Shown here one piece after another: positions 1-6,370 of a DNA stretch of 6,434 nt (the stretch's first letter is position 1; each line of letters opens with the position of its first letter). A program made the translations under genes and the position numbers. The notes beneath the pieces are model-generated. The model was not told the DNA's origin. It did no database searches and saw only the letters and a program-made list of their open reading frames with translations. Source of the DNA: Spirochaetaceae bacterium (GTDB lineage Bacteria; Spirochaetota; Spirochaetia; Treponematales; Breznakiellaceae); the NCBI GenBank assembly GCA_031267475.1, contig JAIRZA010000134.1, positions 1 to 6,434 of the forward strand. Direction: 5' to 3'.

Positions 1-13
1 GCGAAACTCCTAA

Positions 14-36
14 AGCAAAATGCTGCGCATTTTGCT
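14..36. repeat. Perfect hairpin at the 3' end of the operon
   Basis: Bases 14-23 and 27-36 are perfect 10-bp inverted arms (AGCAAAATGC / GCATTTTGCT) around a 3-nt loop. It overlaps the first two bases of the last permease's stop codon (35-37 on the plus strand, read as TAG). On the transcribed strand no U-tract follows the stem; instead TTTAGGAG appears, which looks like a ribosome binding site for a gene beyond the window. It is therefore more likely an mRNA-stabilising stem or palindromic repeat than a classical Rho-independent terminator. Confidence 0.6.
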
Positions 37-1078
37 ACGCCGCCCACTCTTTTTTGCCGGAAAAAAGCATATACAAGAACAGCGGCGCTCCGATAAAGGC
101 GGTGAGCACACCTACCGGAAGTTCGCCGGGAATTATAGCCCGCGCAAAGCCGTCAACAACAAGCATAAACAGACCACCCAAAATAGCGGCGACGGGAAAG
201 AGACGGCGGTTGTCCGGGCCTACAAGCAGACGGGAAACGTGAGGAATAATTAGCCCCACCCACTGTATCGTGCCGCAAAAACAAACAGAAGCGGCAGTGA
301 GCAGGGTGGCTGAACCGATAATTATCGTACGTAATCTTTTTGTATTAAGCCCCAAAGACATTGCCTCGTTGTCGCCCAAAGACAACACATTTATCCACCA
401 ACGCAACGCGAAAAGCGGCGCGCCGGCGATGATAAAAATAAAAAACATGATGATAACATTTCGACTATTGCCGGAACGGGCGAAAGACCCCATCAGCCAA
501 AAAACAATTTCCGGCAATTTACTGTCCGCGTCCGCCATATATTTCATAAACGAAATTATCGAGGCAAAGAAAGCGTTCATTATCGTCCCCGTCAGAATCA
601 GTATGACAGTAGCGTTTCGTCCGCCGCCGAAAATTTTTGTAAGCGATAAAACGATAAGCACGGTACCTATACCAAAGCCGAATGATATTAGCTGTATGCC
701 GCCTGTAAAAATACCGAGCAGTATTCCCAAAGCCGCGCCTGTGCCGGCTCCGTGGGTAACACCTAAAATATCCGGCGATACAAGCGGATTTTTGAAAATA
801 CCCTGATAAGCCGCCCCCGCTAGGCTCAATGACGCACCAACGAGTATAGCAAGGAAAATACGCGGCAGCCTTACGATGAATAAAATATTGGCGGCTTGAA
901 TCAAACTGTCATTCGCGCCGGTATTGCCGCCTGAAATTTCCGCCGCAAATACTTTTATGATTAACGGAAGCGGCAGGCTAAACCGTCCCGCCGTAATCGA
1001 AAAAACAACAGCGGCAAATAAAAGGATAACTAGGCTTGTTACGATAACGCTGTACGGAGCTTGTTTTTTATCCCTCAT
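35..1078 (-). CDS. FecCD-family ABC importer permease, second subunit
   Basis: Inner-membrane permease of a binding-protein-dependent importer of the siderophore/heme/B12 class. At 347 residues it has the usual length for this family, whose members (BtuC is the model) span the membrane about ten times. Visible family motifs are RLPR at 70-73, NPLVSPDILG at 97-106, the ATPase-contacting stretch LSLGDNEAMSLGLN at 232-245, WVGLIIPHVSR at 273-283 and IGAPLF at 329-334. A hydrophobic helix at about 9-29 follows a short basic N-terminus. It is clearly paralogous to the permease at 1868-2890, so the two probably form a heterodimer as FecC/FecD or FepD/FepG do. The start is supported by GAGGG at 1086-1090, 7 nt upstream and overlapping the ATPase stop codon; the gap to the ATPase gene is 10 nt, so translation is probably coupled. 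It is the last gene of the operon inside the window. Family is certain; substrate is not readable from the sequence, and molybdate/tungstate is inferred only from context. Confidence 0.95.
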   Translation of the reverse strand: MRDKKQAPYSVIVTSLVILLFAAVVFSITAGRFSLPLPLIIKVFAAEISGGNTGANDSLIQAANILFIVRLPRIFLAILVGASLSLAGAAYQGIFKNPLVSPDILGVTHGAGTGAALGILLGIFTGGIQLISFGFGIGTVLIVLSLTKIFGGGRNATVILILTGTIMNAFFASIISFMKYMADADSKLPEIVFWLMGSFARSGNSRNVIIMFFIFIIAGAPLFALRWWINVLSLGDNEAMSLGLNTKRLRTIIIGSATLLTAASVCFCGTIQWVGLIIPHVSRLLVGPDNRRLFPVAAILGGLFMLVVDGFARAIIPGELPVGVLTAFIGAPLFLYMLFSGKKEWAA

Positions 1079-1088
1079 CTCCCAGCCC

Positions 1089-1871
1089 TCATCCTCTATT
1101 TACCGCCATACACGTCGTTCTGCCCGCTTCAGGAACGTAAACCATTTTTAGTGGAGTGCGGTAAACTTCACTCAGCGCATCTTCGCGCATAATTTGCTCA
1201 ACGCCCCCCGCCTCGAAGTTGCCGTTTCTGTCGAGCAAGGCTACCGTGTCGTCCAGCATGATAGCGTGGTCGGGCGTATGCGTGGTCATGATAACGGAAT
1301 AGCCCTCGCGAGAAAGCGTTTTTAACAGCGCGAGAGCGCGCATTTGATTGCCAAAATCCAGCGCCGCCGTAGGCTCGTCCAGCATTATGACGCGTGGCTC
1401 TTGAACAAGAACTCGCGCGATTGTCGCCATCTGCCGCTCGCCGCCGGATATTTCCGTGTAGGGTCGCCCGGCAAGGTGGGTAATGCCCATTTTAACAAGC
1501 GCGTTACGCGCAATTTCTGCATCGGACTCTTTCGGCGTGGAAAGAGCGCCTATGTACGGGGCGCGTCCCATCACCACATAGTCCAGCACGGTGTAGCCGT
1601 AAGAGAGTGTGGACATTTGGGGCACGTAACCGATTAAGCGGGCGATTTCTTTTCGTGTAAGAGAGCGCTGTGCTTTTCCGTCAAGAAATATCTCGCCGGA
1701 ACTTAATGTTGAAATAGCGGCTAGGCAATTTAACAGCGTCGATTTGCCGCAGCCGTTGGGTCCCAAGATTGAAAGTATGTGTCCGGCTTGCAAAGAAAAG
1801 CTAAGATTTTCAAATATGGGTTTTCCGCGCTCGTAGTTAAACGCGGCGTTTTTTACTTCCAGTATATTCAT
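1089..1871 (-). CDS. FecE/BtuD-type ABC importer ATP-binding protein
   Basis: Cytoplasmic ATPase that drives the importer and would work as a homodimer beneath the two permeases. All catalytic elements are present and intact in 260 residues: Walker A GPNGCGKST at 37-45, Q-loop Gln85 in YVPQ, signature ISGGERQ at 141-147, Walker B VIMLDEP at 161-167 with catalytic Glu166, D-loop AALD at 169-172 and switch His198 in TTHTP. The spacing matches the FecE/FhuC/BtuD family; the C-terminal 50 or so residues are the usual short extension and carry no recognisable regulatory domain. In particular there is no MOP/TOBE oxyanion-binding domain like that of ModC. The ATG overlaps the TGA of the upstream permease as ATGA, so translation is coupled; a GGAGG lies 11 nt upstream, a little far. 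Being the only ATPase here, it must serve both permeases. Substrate cannot be read from this subunit. Confidence 0.97.
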   Translation of the reverse strand: MNILEVKNAAFNYERGKPIFENLSFSLQAGHILSILGPNGCGKSTLLNCLAAISTLSSGEIFLDGKAQRSLTRKEIARLIGYVPQMSTLSYGYTVLDYVVMGRAPYIGALSTPKESDAEIARNALVKMGITHLAGRPYTEISGGERQMATIARVLVQEPRVIMLDEPTAALDFGNQMRALALLKTLSREGYSVIMTTHTPDHAIMLDDTVALLDRNGNFEAGGVEQIMREDALSEVYRTPLKMVYVPEAGRTTCMAVNRG

Positions 1872-2890
1872 TTTACACGCATCCTCCGCTGGAATATCAA
1901 AAAGATGAAAAGTGGAGCGCCAATAATTCCGGTTAAAATACTTAATGGAATTTCAAAGCCCGAAATTGAGCGGGAGGCGGTGTCTATCACCACTAAAAAA
2001 ATCGCCCCGGTAAAAATGACAGCGGGGGACAGTTTTATATTATCCGCTCCGGTGAAAAGCCGTCCAACATGAGGAATAACCAGCCCTATCCAAGCGATAG
2101 TTCCGCTTAAACATACGGCGCAACTGGTAAGGATTGTTGAGCAAATGATTGTTACACCGCGTATCATGACAAGGTTCACACCAAGGGATTCCGCCTCCTT
2201 GTCCCCAAGCGATAGCAGGTTGAATTGCCAGCGCATGGCAAGCAGTATGAACATTGCCGCCAGCATCGGAGGGCCTATCGCAAGGAGTTTTCCGGCGGTA
2301 ATATCCGCAAGGCTGCCCAATTCCCAAAACACGATGGACGGAAGCTGGGTTTCGGAATCCATGACATATTTTAATAGTCCGAGTATTGAGCGCATAAGTC
2401 CCGATACTATCACTCCCGCAAGCACTAATATTGCGGTAGAATCGTTTTTGAAAAATCTGGTGATAAGAACCGTAAGCCCCACCGCCGCGACGCCGCCTGC
2501 AAGCGCCAGAAACTGGAGGCTTGCGTTGTTCAGGTTTAGGAGTATGGCCGCCGCCGCGCCTACGCAGGAGCCTTGAAATACTCCCAGCAATTCCGGCGCG
2601 GCCAGCGGGTTTTTGAAAATGCTCTGATAAGTTGAGCCAGAGAGGGCGAGCGCCGCTCCAACAAGTATTGCCGCGGTGATTCTGGGAAGCCGCAGCAATA
2701 GTATCACGTTCTGCACCGCAGGGTCGCTTGCGGATTTTCTGCCCAGAAGCGCCGAAGAAAGAACCTCCGCCGCCTCGCCTATGCTAACAGAAAAGCGCCC
2801 AAAGCCTAACGCGCATATCCCCAGGGCCGCCGTTGCAACGGCGAGTAGTATTACAAACAGGGTATTGCGGTCAGTCCCGGACTTCTTCAT
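1868..2890 (-). CDS. FecCD-family ABC importer permease, first subunit
   Basis: Inner-membrane permease of the siderophore/heme/B12 importer class, 340 residues, of normal length. Family landmarks are RLPR at 67-70, NPLAAPELLG at 94-103, the ATPase-contacting stretch LSLGDKEAESLGVN at 226-239, WIGLVIPHVGR at 267-277 and GAPLF at 324-328. The N-terminal helix is about residues 10-30. It closely parallels the permease at 35-1078 through the whole length, so the pair looks like an old duplication now working as a heterodimer. It lies 9 nt after the binding protein gene and overlaps the ATPase gene by 4 nt (ATGA). The start is odd: the bases before the ATG are ACCCTCA, with no Shine-Dalgarno match, and no better ATG occurs before the first membrane helix, so it is probably translated by re-initiation after the binding protein stop codon. 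Family is certain; substrate is inferred from context only. Confidence 0.95.
   Translation of the reverse strand: MKKSGTDRNTLFVILLAVATAALGICALGFGRFSVSIGEAAEVLSSALLGRKSASDPAVQNVILLLRLPRITAAILVGAALALSGSTYQSIFKNPLAAPELLGVFQGSCVGAAAAILLNLNNASLQFLALAGGVAAVGLTVLITRFFKNDSTAILVLAGVIVSGLMRSILGLLKYVMDSETQLPSIVFWELGSLADITAGKLLAIGPPMLAAMFILLAMRWQFNLLSLGDKEAESLGVNLVMIRGVTIICSTILTSCAVCLSGTIAWIGLVIPHVGRLFTGADNIKLSPAVIFTGAIFLVVIDTASRSISGFEIPLSILTGIIGAPLFIFLIFQRRMRVK
1883..1887 (-). promoter_or_regulatory. Ribosome binding site of the ATPase gene inside the permease 3' end
   Basis: GGAGG within the last codons of the upstream permease, 11 nt before the ATG at 1871. The spacing is longer than ideal, which fits translation helped by coupling through the ATGA stop/start overlap. 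Confidence 0.6.
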
Positions 2891-2910
2891 TGAGGGTATT
2901 TATTGAGGGT
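2889..2910. repeat. 9-bp direct repeat spanning a stop and the next start codon
   Basis: On the minus strand ACCCTCAAT occurs twice, 13 nt apart: one copy runs into the TAA of the binding protein, the other into the ATG of the permease. The repeat fills the place where a ribosome binding site would be expected and has no purine-rich match. Confidence 0.6.
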
Positions 2911-4015
2911 CTTTGCCCGCCAGCATTAGTTCAGCTTCCGGCGCGCTCATGTCATAGTTGTAAAACTGCTTGTAAAATCCCTGCAATTCCTTAACCATAT
3001 CAATATCTCTAAAGCGATCGGGATAGAGGATTTTGCCGGTCCAGAGCACTTGCAGGGCTTCTTCGCAGCTATACCGCGCCCAAAGGAATGTACCTACAGG
3101 ATTCGCGTATATACGGTTGTTTTTAACCGCCGGAATGCTTGACCAAGCGCGGTCTGTTTTGATGCGTTCAATGATCGCCTCAGAGCCGTTAGCCCCCGCC
3201 GCGTTTTGAACCGCTACAATTATTACATCGGGGTTTGCCTGTAATACCGCTTCCATGGTAACTGTCGCTTGGTTTTCGTCTGTCGCGCCGGCTATGGCGT
3301 TAATGCCGCCCGCTGCATCCAGCCATTCCGTACAAATGCTGATTCTGCCGTCCGTATCGAGCGGGTTGACGCCGCGAATTTCATAGACTTTTAATTTCTC
3401 GTCTTGCTTTAGGTCTTTCACTCTGTCCTGAACGCGCTTGATGTTATTATCCAAATAGCGCAGGTATTCCTCTGCTTTGGCTGGAGCGTTCCCGCCAAGT
3501 ATACCGGCGGTTGTGGTAACTGTTTGTCTTAGTCCATCAAAATCACGAAAGGTAACCATCGCGGTGGTGATACCGGCGTTTCGCAGTATTTCCGCGTCCT
3601 GCGGGCCCGAAACTATAACTACGTCCGGACGCGCCATCATGATTTCCTCGGTGTTGTATCCTCCGGTTCCTGTTTGCAGCGTATATGGCTTAACTTCGGA
3701 AATGCGCGGGTAGATACGGGCAAACCAAGGCAGTCCCTTGACGACTGTGGTGGTGCCGATGAGTGTATCCGCCCCGCCTAACAGCAGCACCATCTGGTTA
3801 TTAGCGTGCCAAAGGTCGATTACTTTCGTTACTTTGCCGGGAAGTTCCACCCTTGCGCCGCCCATATCGGTAATGGCGCGTGTCGCCTGAGGGCTTGTTC
3901 CGGCTTCCTGCCGCTGTCCCGCGCCGCCCGCAAAAACCTGCGCTGTAATGAGCATGGCGGCCGCAAAAAAGGCTGCCTGTTTTTTCCAACTTTTCATTTT
4001 TTCCATCCCTTTCAT
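2900..4015 (-). CDS. Periplasmic substrate-binding protein of the FecB/BtuF class, operon copy 1
   Basis: Predicted to capture the importer's substrate in the periplasm and deliver it to the permeases encoded directly downstream. With the chosen start it has 371 residues. Residues 1-29 are a signal peptide: basic MKGMEKMKSWKK, hydrophobic core, then AQVFA before GG; there is no lipobox cysteine. The mature part has the two-lobed class III layout: lobe 1 about 46-160, including the ARPDVVIVSG strand at 128-137, a long linker helix about 160-200, and lobe 2 about 205-365, including NPDVIIVA at 261-268 and KNNRIYANP at 298-306. The C-terminal pattern (W..YS.EEALQ.LW, LYPDRF.DIDM, FY..FYNY) is one I associate with binding proteins found beside molybdopterin-fold genes, but that is recollection. 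An in-frame upstream TTG at 4054 is rejected because AAGGAG (4023-4028) sits 7 nt before this ATG. It is paralogous to the product of 5277-6362. Substrate is uncertain: molybdate/tungstate is favoured over ferric complexes by context. Confidence 0.93.
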   Translation of the reverse strand: MKGMEKMKSWKKQAAFFAAAMLITAQVFAGGAGQRQEAGTSPQATRAITDMGGARVELPGKVTKVIDLWHANNQMVLLLGGADTLIGTTTVVKGLPWFARIYPRISEVKPYTLQTGTGGYNTEEIMMARPDVVIVSGPQDAEILRNAGITTAMVTFRDFDGLRQTVTTTAGILGGNAPAKAEEYLRYLDNNIKRVQDRVKDLKQDEKLKVYEIRGVNPLDTDGRISICTEWLDAAGGINAIAGATDENQATVTMEAVLQANPDVIIVAVQNAAGANGSEAIIERIKTDRAWSSIPAVKNNRIYANPVGTFLWARYSCEEALQVLWTGKILYPDRFRDIDMVKELQGFYKQFYNYDMSAPEAELMLAGKDPQ

Positions 4016-4022
4016 AAAGGTT

Positions 4023-4028
4023 CTCCTT
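4023..4028 (-). promoter_or_regulatory. Ribosome binding site deciding the start at 4015
   Basis: AAGGAG with a 7-nt spacer to the ATG at 4015. It selects this start over the in-frame TTG at 4054, which lies inside palindrome copy A, and over internal ATGs at codons 4 and 7. Confidence 0.85.
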
Positions 4029-4044
4029 ATATTCGTATTATGAT

Positions 4045-4075
4045 CCTGTTCCAAAATCGGTTATTTTGTAACAGG
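4045..4075. repeat. Palindromic element, copy A, just upstream of the second binding-protein gene
   Basis: Arms 4045-4057 and 4063-4075 pair at 12 of 13 positions (CCTGTTCCAAAAT against ATTTTGTAACAGG) around a 5-nt loop. With its flank (4046-4080) it matches copy B (4128-4162) at 28 of 35 positions by hand alignment, so this is a dispersed-type repeat and not a chance hairpin. It lies about 30 nt before the start codon at 4015 and just above its ribosome binding site, so it could shield the 5' part of a processed mRNA. No U-tract follows on the minus strand. Confidence 0.7.
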
Positions 4076-4080
4076 CTCTT

Positions 4081-4112
4081 GCAGTTTTTCGCCCTATGGG
4101 TTGCAAAACTGC
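4081..4112. repeat. Middle hairpin between the two palindromic copies
   Basis: Arms 4081-4088 (GCAGTTTT) and 4105-4112 (AAAACTGC) are perfectly complementary over 8 bp, with a small inner stem CCC-TAT-GGG at 4092-4100. The segment GTTGCAAAACTGCGGTTTT at about 4100-4118 loosely resembles the core of copies A and B (GTTCCAAAA), so this may be a more decayed third unit of the same family. Confidence 0.5.
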
Positions 4113-4126
4113 GGTTTTCATAAGTT

Positions 4127-4157
4127 GCTGTTCCAAAAACAGAAGTTTTGGAACAGC
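4127..4157. repeat. Palindromic element, copy B, downstream of the molybdopterin-fold gene
   Basis: Arms 4127-4138 (GCTGTTCCAAAA) and 4146-4157 (TTTTGGAACAGC) are perfect 12-bp inverted repeats around a 7-nt loop. It lies about 55 nt after the stop codon of the gene at 4212-5249. On the minus strand the stem is followed by AACTTATG rather than a run of T, so it is a poor Rho-independent terminator, although it could attenuate transcription or protect a 3' end. It is the better preserved of the two related copies. Confidence 0.75.
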
Positions 4158-4211
4158 CTCTTATGTCAAAAGTTATTCGGGTGCCGGCGGCTCTCTTCAA
4201 ACCTGCGGCTT

Positions 4212-5249
4212 CTATCCTCTGCCGTAAGTGCAAACAGGGTAATGGCATATCTCGCAGCCGAGGCATAGTCCGCCGTTGCCCATTCGGACGAAATCCTCCC
4301 GCGTTATGCGGACTCCGGCGGCAATGCGCGGCAAAACGAGGTCAATGATGCCGCCGCGATTTTTTTTGTACAACGCGCCGCCGGGAACGCCCATAACTGG
4401 AACTCCGCCGTCGTAATAGCCCAGCATAAACATTGAGCCGGGCAAAACAGGGGCTCCGTAGGTTATGATTTCCGCGCCGCTTTCGATGATTGCCGCGGGT
4501 GTGCTGTCGTCAGCGTCAACGCTCATCCCGCCGGTGCAGATAACTAGTTGCGGGTTTAGAGCGCGTACTTCGGTTATGGCTTGTAGTACGTTTGTTACGC
4601 CGTCATTGGTGAATATTGTTTTTACGAGTGTGATGCCTATGTCCGTGAGTTTTTTTTCGAGCAAGGGGGCAAACTGGTCTTTGATTCTGCCGCCCGCGAT
4701 TTCACTTCCTGTAATGACGAGTCCGGCGCTTTTGAGTGTAAACGGCAAAACTTCAAAAAGCGGCGTCCCTAGCGATGTTTTTTCGGCGTTTCGCAGGGTT
4801 TCTTCGTCTATAAACAGCGGGACTACTTTTACTCCGGCGAGTTTGTCTCCCGCGAAAACCCGCGAAACAGAGCTGCGGGCCGCGATGATTATGTTCGGGA
4901 TGCTGTTTAGCGATGTTAAGCGTTTTAAATCTATACGGAAAAGTCCGTCAATTTCGGAAAAAAGTTCTATCTTGCCTTCCACGGGTTCGCTACGGCGTAT
5001 GCCGCGGTTCATGCACAGCGCGGCGAGCCGGCGGGCGGCTTCTTCTTCGTGAATCATCCCAAGGGGGCCGCCGTCGTCGTCTTCTACAAACAGATTATCC
5101 CGTCCCATAGAAAGCAGCATGGGGATGTCTTCTTCTTGTACAATGCGTCCTTTGCGGAATGGTGTGCGCTCGCTGTTTCCTTCCGCAAAGCGGCATAAGT
5201 CGTGCGCTAATGTTTTTCCAACAGCTTCTGTAACGCTGACTTGTTTCAT
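4212..5249 (-). CDS. Molybdopterin-binding (MoeA/CinA-like MoCF fold) protein with Cys-rich C-terminal tail
   Basis: Cytoplasmic protein of 345 residues without signal peptide or membrane segment. Its second half carries the molybdopterin-binding fold of the MoaB/Mog/MoeA/CinA superfamily: TGSEIAGGRIKD at 180-191, TGGMSVDADD at 239-248 (the place of the TGG-type pterin/metal loop in MoeA), APVLPGSMFMLGY at 266-278 and GVPGGALYKK at 287-296. The N-terminal part (VGKTLAHDL at 10-18, then FRKGRIVQEEDIPMLLSMGRD) resembles MoeA's start but is too short for full multidomain MoeA, whose usual length is about 400. It ends in a tail with Cys329, 332, 335 and 340 and His336, which could hold a metal or iron-sulphur cluster. 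GGAG at 5256-5259 is 6 nt from the ATG. It lies 27 nt after one binding protein gene and 196 nt before the other. Likely roles, both inferred: inserting or storing Mo/W on pterin, or sensing cofactor status in the transport operon. Fold is confident, activity is not. Confidence 0.9.
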   Translation of the reverse strand: MKQVSVTEAVGKTLAHDLCRFAEGNSERTPFRKGRIVQEEDIPMLLSMGRDNLFVEDDDGGPLGMIHEEEAARRLAALCMNRGIRRSEPVEGKIELFSEIDGLFRIDLKRLTSLNSIPNIIIAARSSVSRVFAGDKLAGVKVVPLFIDEETLRNAEKTSLGTPLFEVLPFTLKSAGLVITGSEIAGGRIKDQFAPLLEKKLTDIGITLVKTIFTNDGVTNVLQAITEVRALNPQLVICTGGMSVDADDSTPAAIIESGAEIITYGAPVLPGSMFMLGYYDGGVPVMGVPGGALYKKNRGGIIDLVLPRIAAGVRITREDFVRMGNGGLCLGCEICHYPVCTYGRG

Positions 5250-5255
5250 GTCTGT

Positions 5256-5259
5256 CTCC
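5256..5259 (-). promoter_or_regulatory. Ribosome binding site of the molybdopterin-fold gene
   Basis: GGAG, 6 nt before the ATG at 5249, inside the 27-nt gap after the first binding-protein gene. The gap has no room for a terminator and promoter, so the two genes are probably co-transcribed. Confidence 0.75.
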
Positions 5260-5276
5260 GTTTACTGGTGGTAATG

Positions 5277-6362
5277 TTACCGCGTCATCGCTGTGTTGTC
5301 GTCTCCGGCAAGGACGACGGCGGTATCAGCATCGGAAATGGTGTAGTTGTAAAAATTCTTGAAAAAATCTTTTACGACTTTTTCCATATCGACATCGCTG
5401 AAAAGAGCGGGGTACATGATGGTTCCAAGCCAAACCGGGTACATTGCTCCTTCGCCTGAGCGTACGTTCCAGCGGTAGATTCCGTTGGGGCAAGCGTATA
5501 CTTTGTTGTTTCGTACTGCGTCAACGGTTTGCAGGGCGGGGTCTTTTAGTACGGCGTCCACGCCTGAGCGGTTGCTCGCTACTATTACTTGGGGGTTCCA
5601 TTTTACTACTTGTTCCGCGTCAACGGTTAGCGCGGTTCCTGAGGCCGGGCCTGCGTAGTTTTTCGCTGTGTTGATTCCGCCCGCCGCCTCTATGTATTCG
5701 TTGCTGATGTCGGAGCCGTTTATTGTTGAATATGCTCCGGCTGAATATACTATTGTAAGGAAGCGTACTTTTTGCGCGTCCGGGACGGCGGCGGTTCTTT
5801 TTTTTGCGTCGTCTACCGCGCCTTGATAGTAGGCGACGAATTCACGGGCTTTTTGCGATTCGGTGTCGCCTAAAATATTTCCGATTATCTGAAACGATTC
5901 GCACATTCCTTTTACGTCGCGGATGTTGTTGATTTTCACGAAGGATACTCCGGCGGCTTTGAGTTGTCCTAGTTGGTCTGCCGAAAATATGCTGTCGGGT
6001 CCATAGGCGACTTGTGTGCGTGATGCGATTAGTTCTTCTACGGATGTGGCGTTGTAGTTATTCGGGTTGCTTTTTTCATAATCGGGGAAAACTTTTTTGA
6101 AGTAATCTGATATGTTCTGTGTTGCCGCGGCGCTTATTTTCCCGCCGCCGGAGGTTACGACTTCTGTCATCTGCGCAAAGGCTCCGATGACTGGTCCTGC
6201 CCGCTCGACTTTGGCGGGGATTTCTACGTTGTCTCCGTTGCTGTCCTTGACTTGCCGGGTTGCTGTGTCTGTTTGTCCTGCTCGTGTTCCGCCTGCCCAG
6301 AGTCCGGTGTTAAATAATAGGGCAACGAGTGTTGCTGCTGTCCAAAATTTAAATCTTCTCAT
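5277..6362 (-). CDS. Periplasmic substrate-binding protein of the FecB/BtuF class, operon copy 2 (promoter-proximal)
   Basis: Second predicted periplasmic binding protein for the importer, 361 residues with the start chosen here. Signal peptide is about 1-23 (MRRFKFW, hydrophobic core, GLWA before GG), again without a lipobox cysteine. The mature protein has two lobes: about 37-150 with PAKVERAGPV, and about 195-355 with KWNPQVIVAS at 254-263 and RNNKVYACP at 284-292. The C-terminal part (WLGTIMYPALFSDVDMEK, then FFKNFYNY and VLAGDD) aligns without obvious gaps with the end of the protein at 2900-4015, so they are paralogues, but the N-terminal lobes differ strongly. Start: GGAGG at 6371-6375 is 8 nt before this ATG; an ATG at 6377 overlaps that site and a TTG at 6413 lies further up, so both are rejected. 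First gene after the likely promoter. It could deliver a different ligand to the same channel, or serve an unlinked system. Family is confident, ligand unknown. Confidence 0.92.
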   Translation of the reverse strand: MRRFKFWTAATLVALLFNTGLWAGGTRAGQTDTATRQVKDSNGDNVEIPAKVERAGPVIGAFAQMTEVVTSGGGKISAAATQNISDYFKKVFPDYEKSNPNNYNATSVEELIASRTQVAYGPDSIFSADQLGQLKAAGVSFVKINNIRDVKGMCESFQIIGNILGDTESQKAREFVAYYQGAVDDAKKRTAAVPDAQKVRFLTIVYSAGAYSTINGSDISNEYIEAAGGINTAKNYAGPASGTALTVDAEQVVKWNPQVIVASNRSGVDAVLKDPALQTVDAVRNNKVYACPNGIYRWNVRSGEGAMYPVWLGTIMYPALFSDVDMEKVVKDFFKNFYNYTISDADTAVVLAGDDNTAMTR

Positions 6363-6370
6363 TCTTAATT

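Noticed and set aside
270..806. Plus-strand open frame of 178 codons, and similar ones at 4465-5052 and 2145-2576
   Set aside because: They lie antisense inside well-supported minus-strand genes, have Pro/Ser/Lys-rich sequences without recognisable domains, and are shadows of the real coding frame.
4015..4054. Longer N-terminus for the binding protein at 2900-4015, starting at TTG 4054
   Set aside because: The extra 13 residues come from palindrome copy A and lie upstream of a strong AAGGAG; starting at 4015 gives a normal signal peptide directly.
4026..4054. Promoter TTGGAA - 17 bp - TATAAG ahead of the gene starting at 4015
   Set aside because: Spacing is good, but the -10 overlaps the ribosome binding site, so the transcript would start after it; the -35 is also part of palindrome copy A.
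4164..4169. Perfect TTGACA (-35-like) on the minus strand after the molybdopterin-fold gene
   Set aside because: No acceptable -10 lies 16-18 bp downstream (the bases there are around ACTTCT), so it is not supported as a promoter, though an internal promoter in this gap remains possible.
4016..4211. Molybdenum cofactor riboswitch or small protein gene in the 196-nt gap
   Set aside because: The gap is accounted for by three short independent hairpins; I see no multi-stem aptamer-like layout and no open frame with a ribosome binding site.
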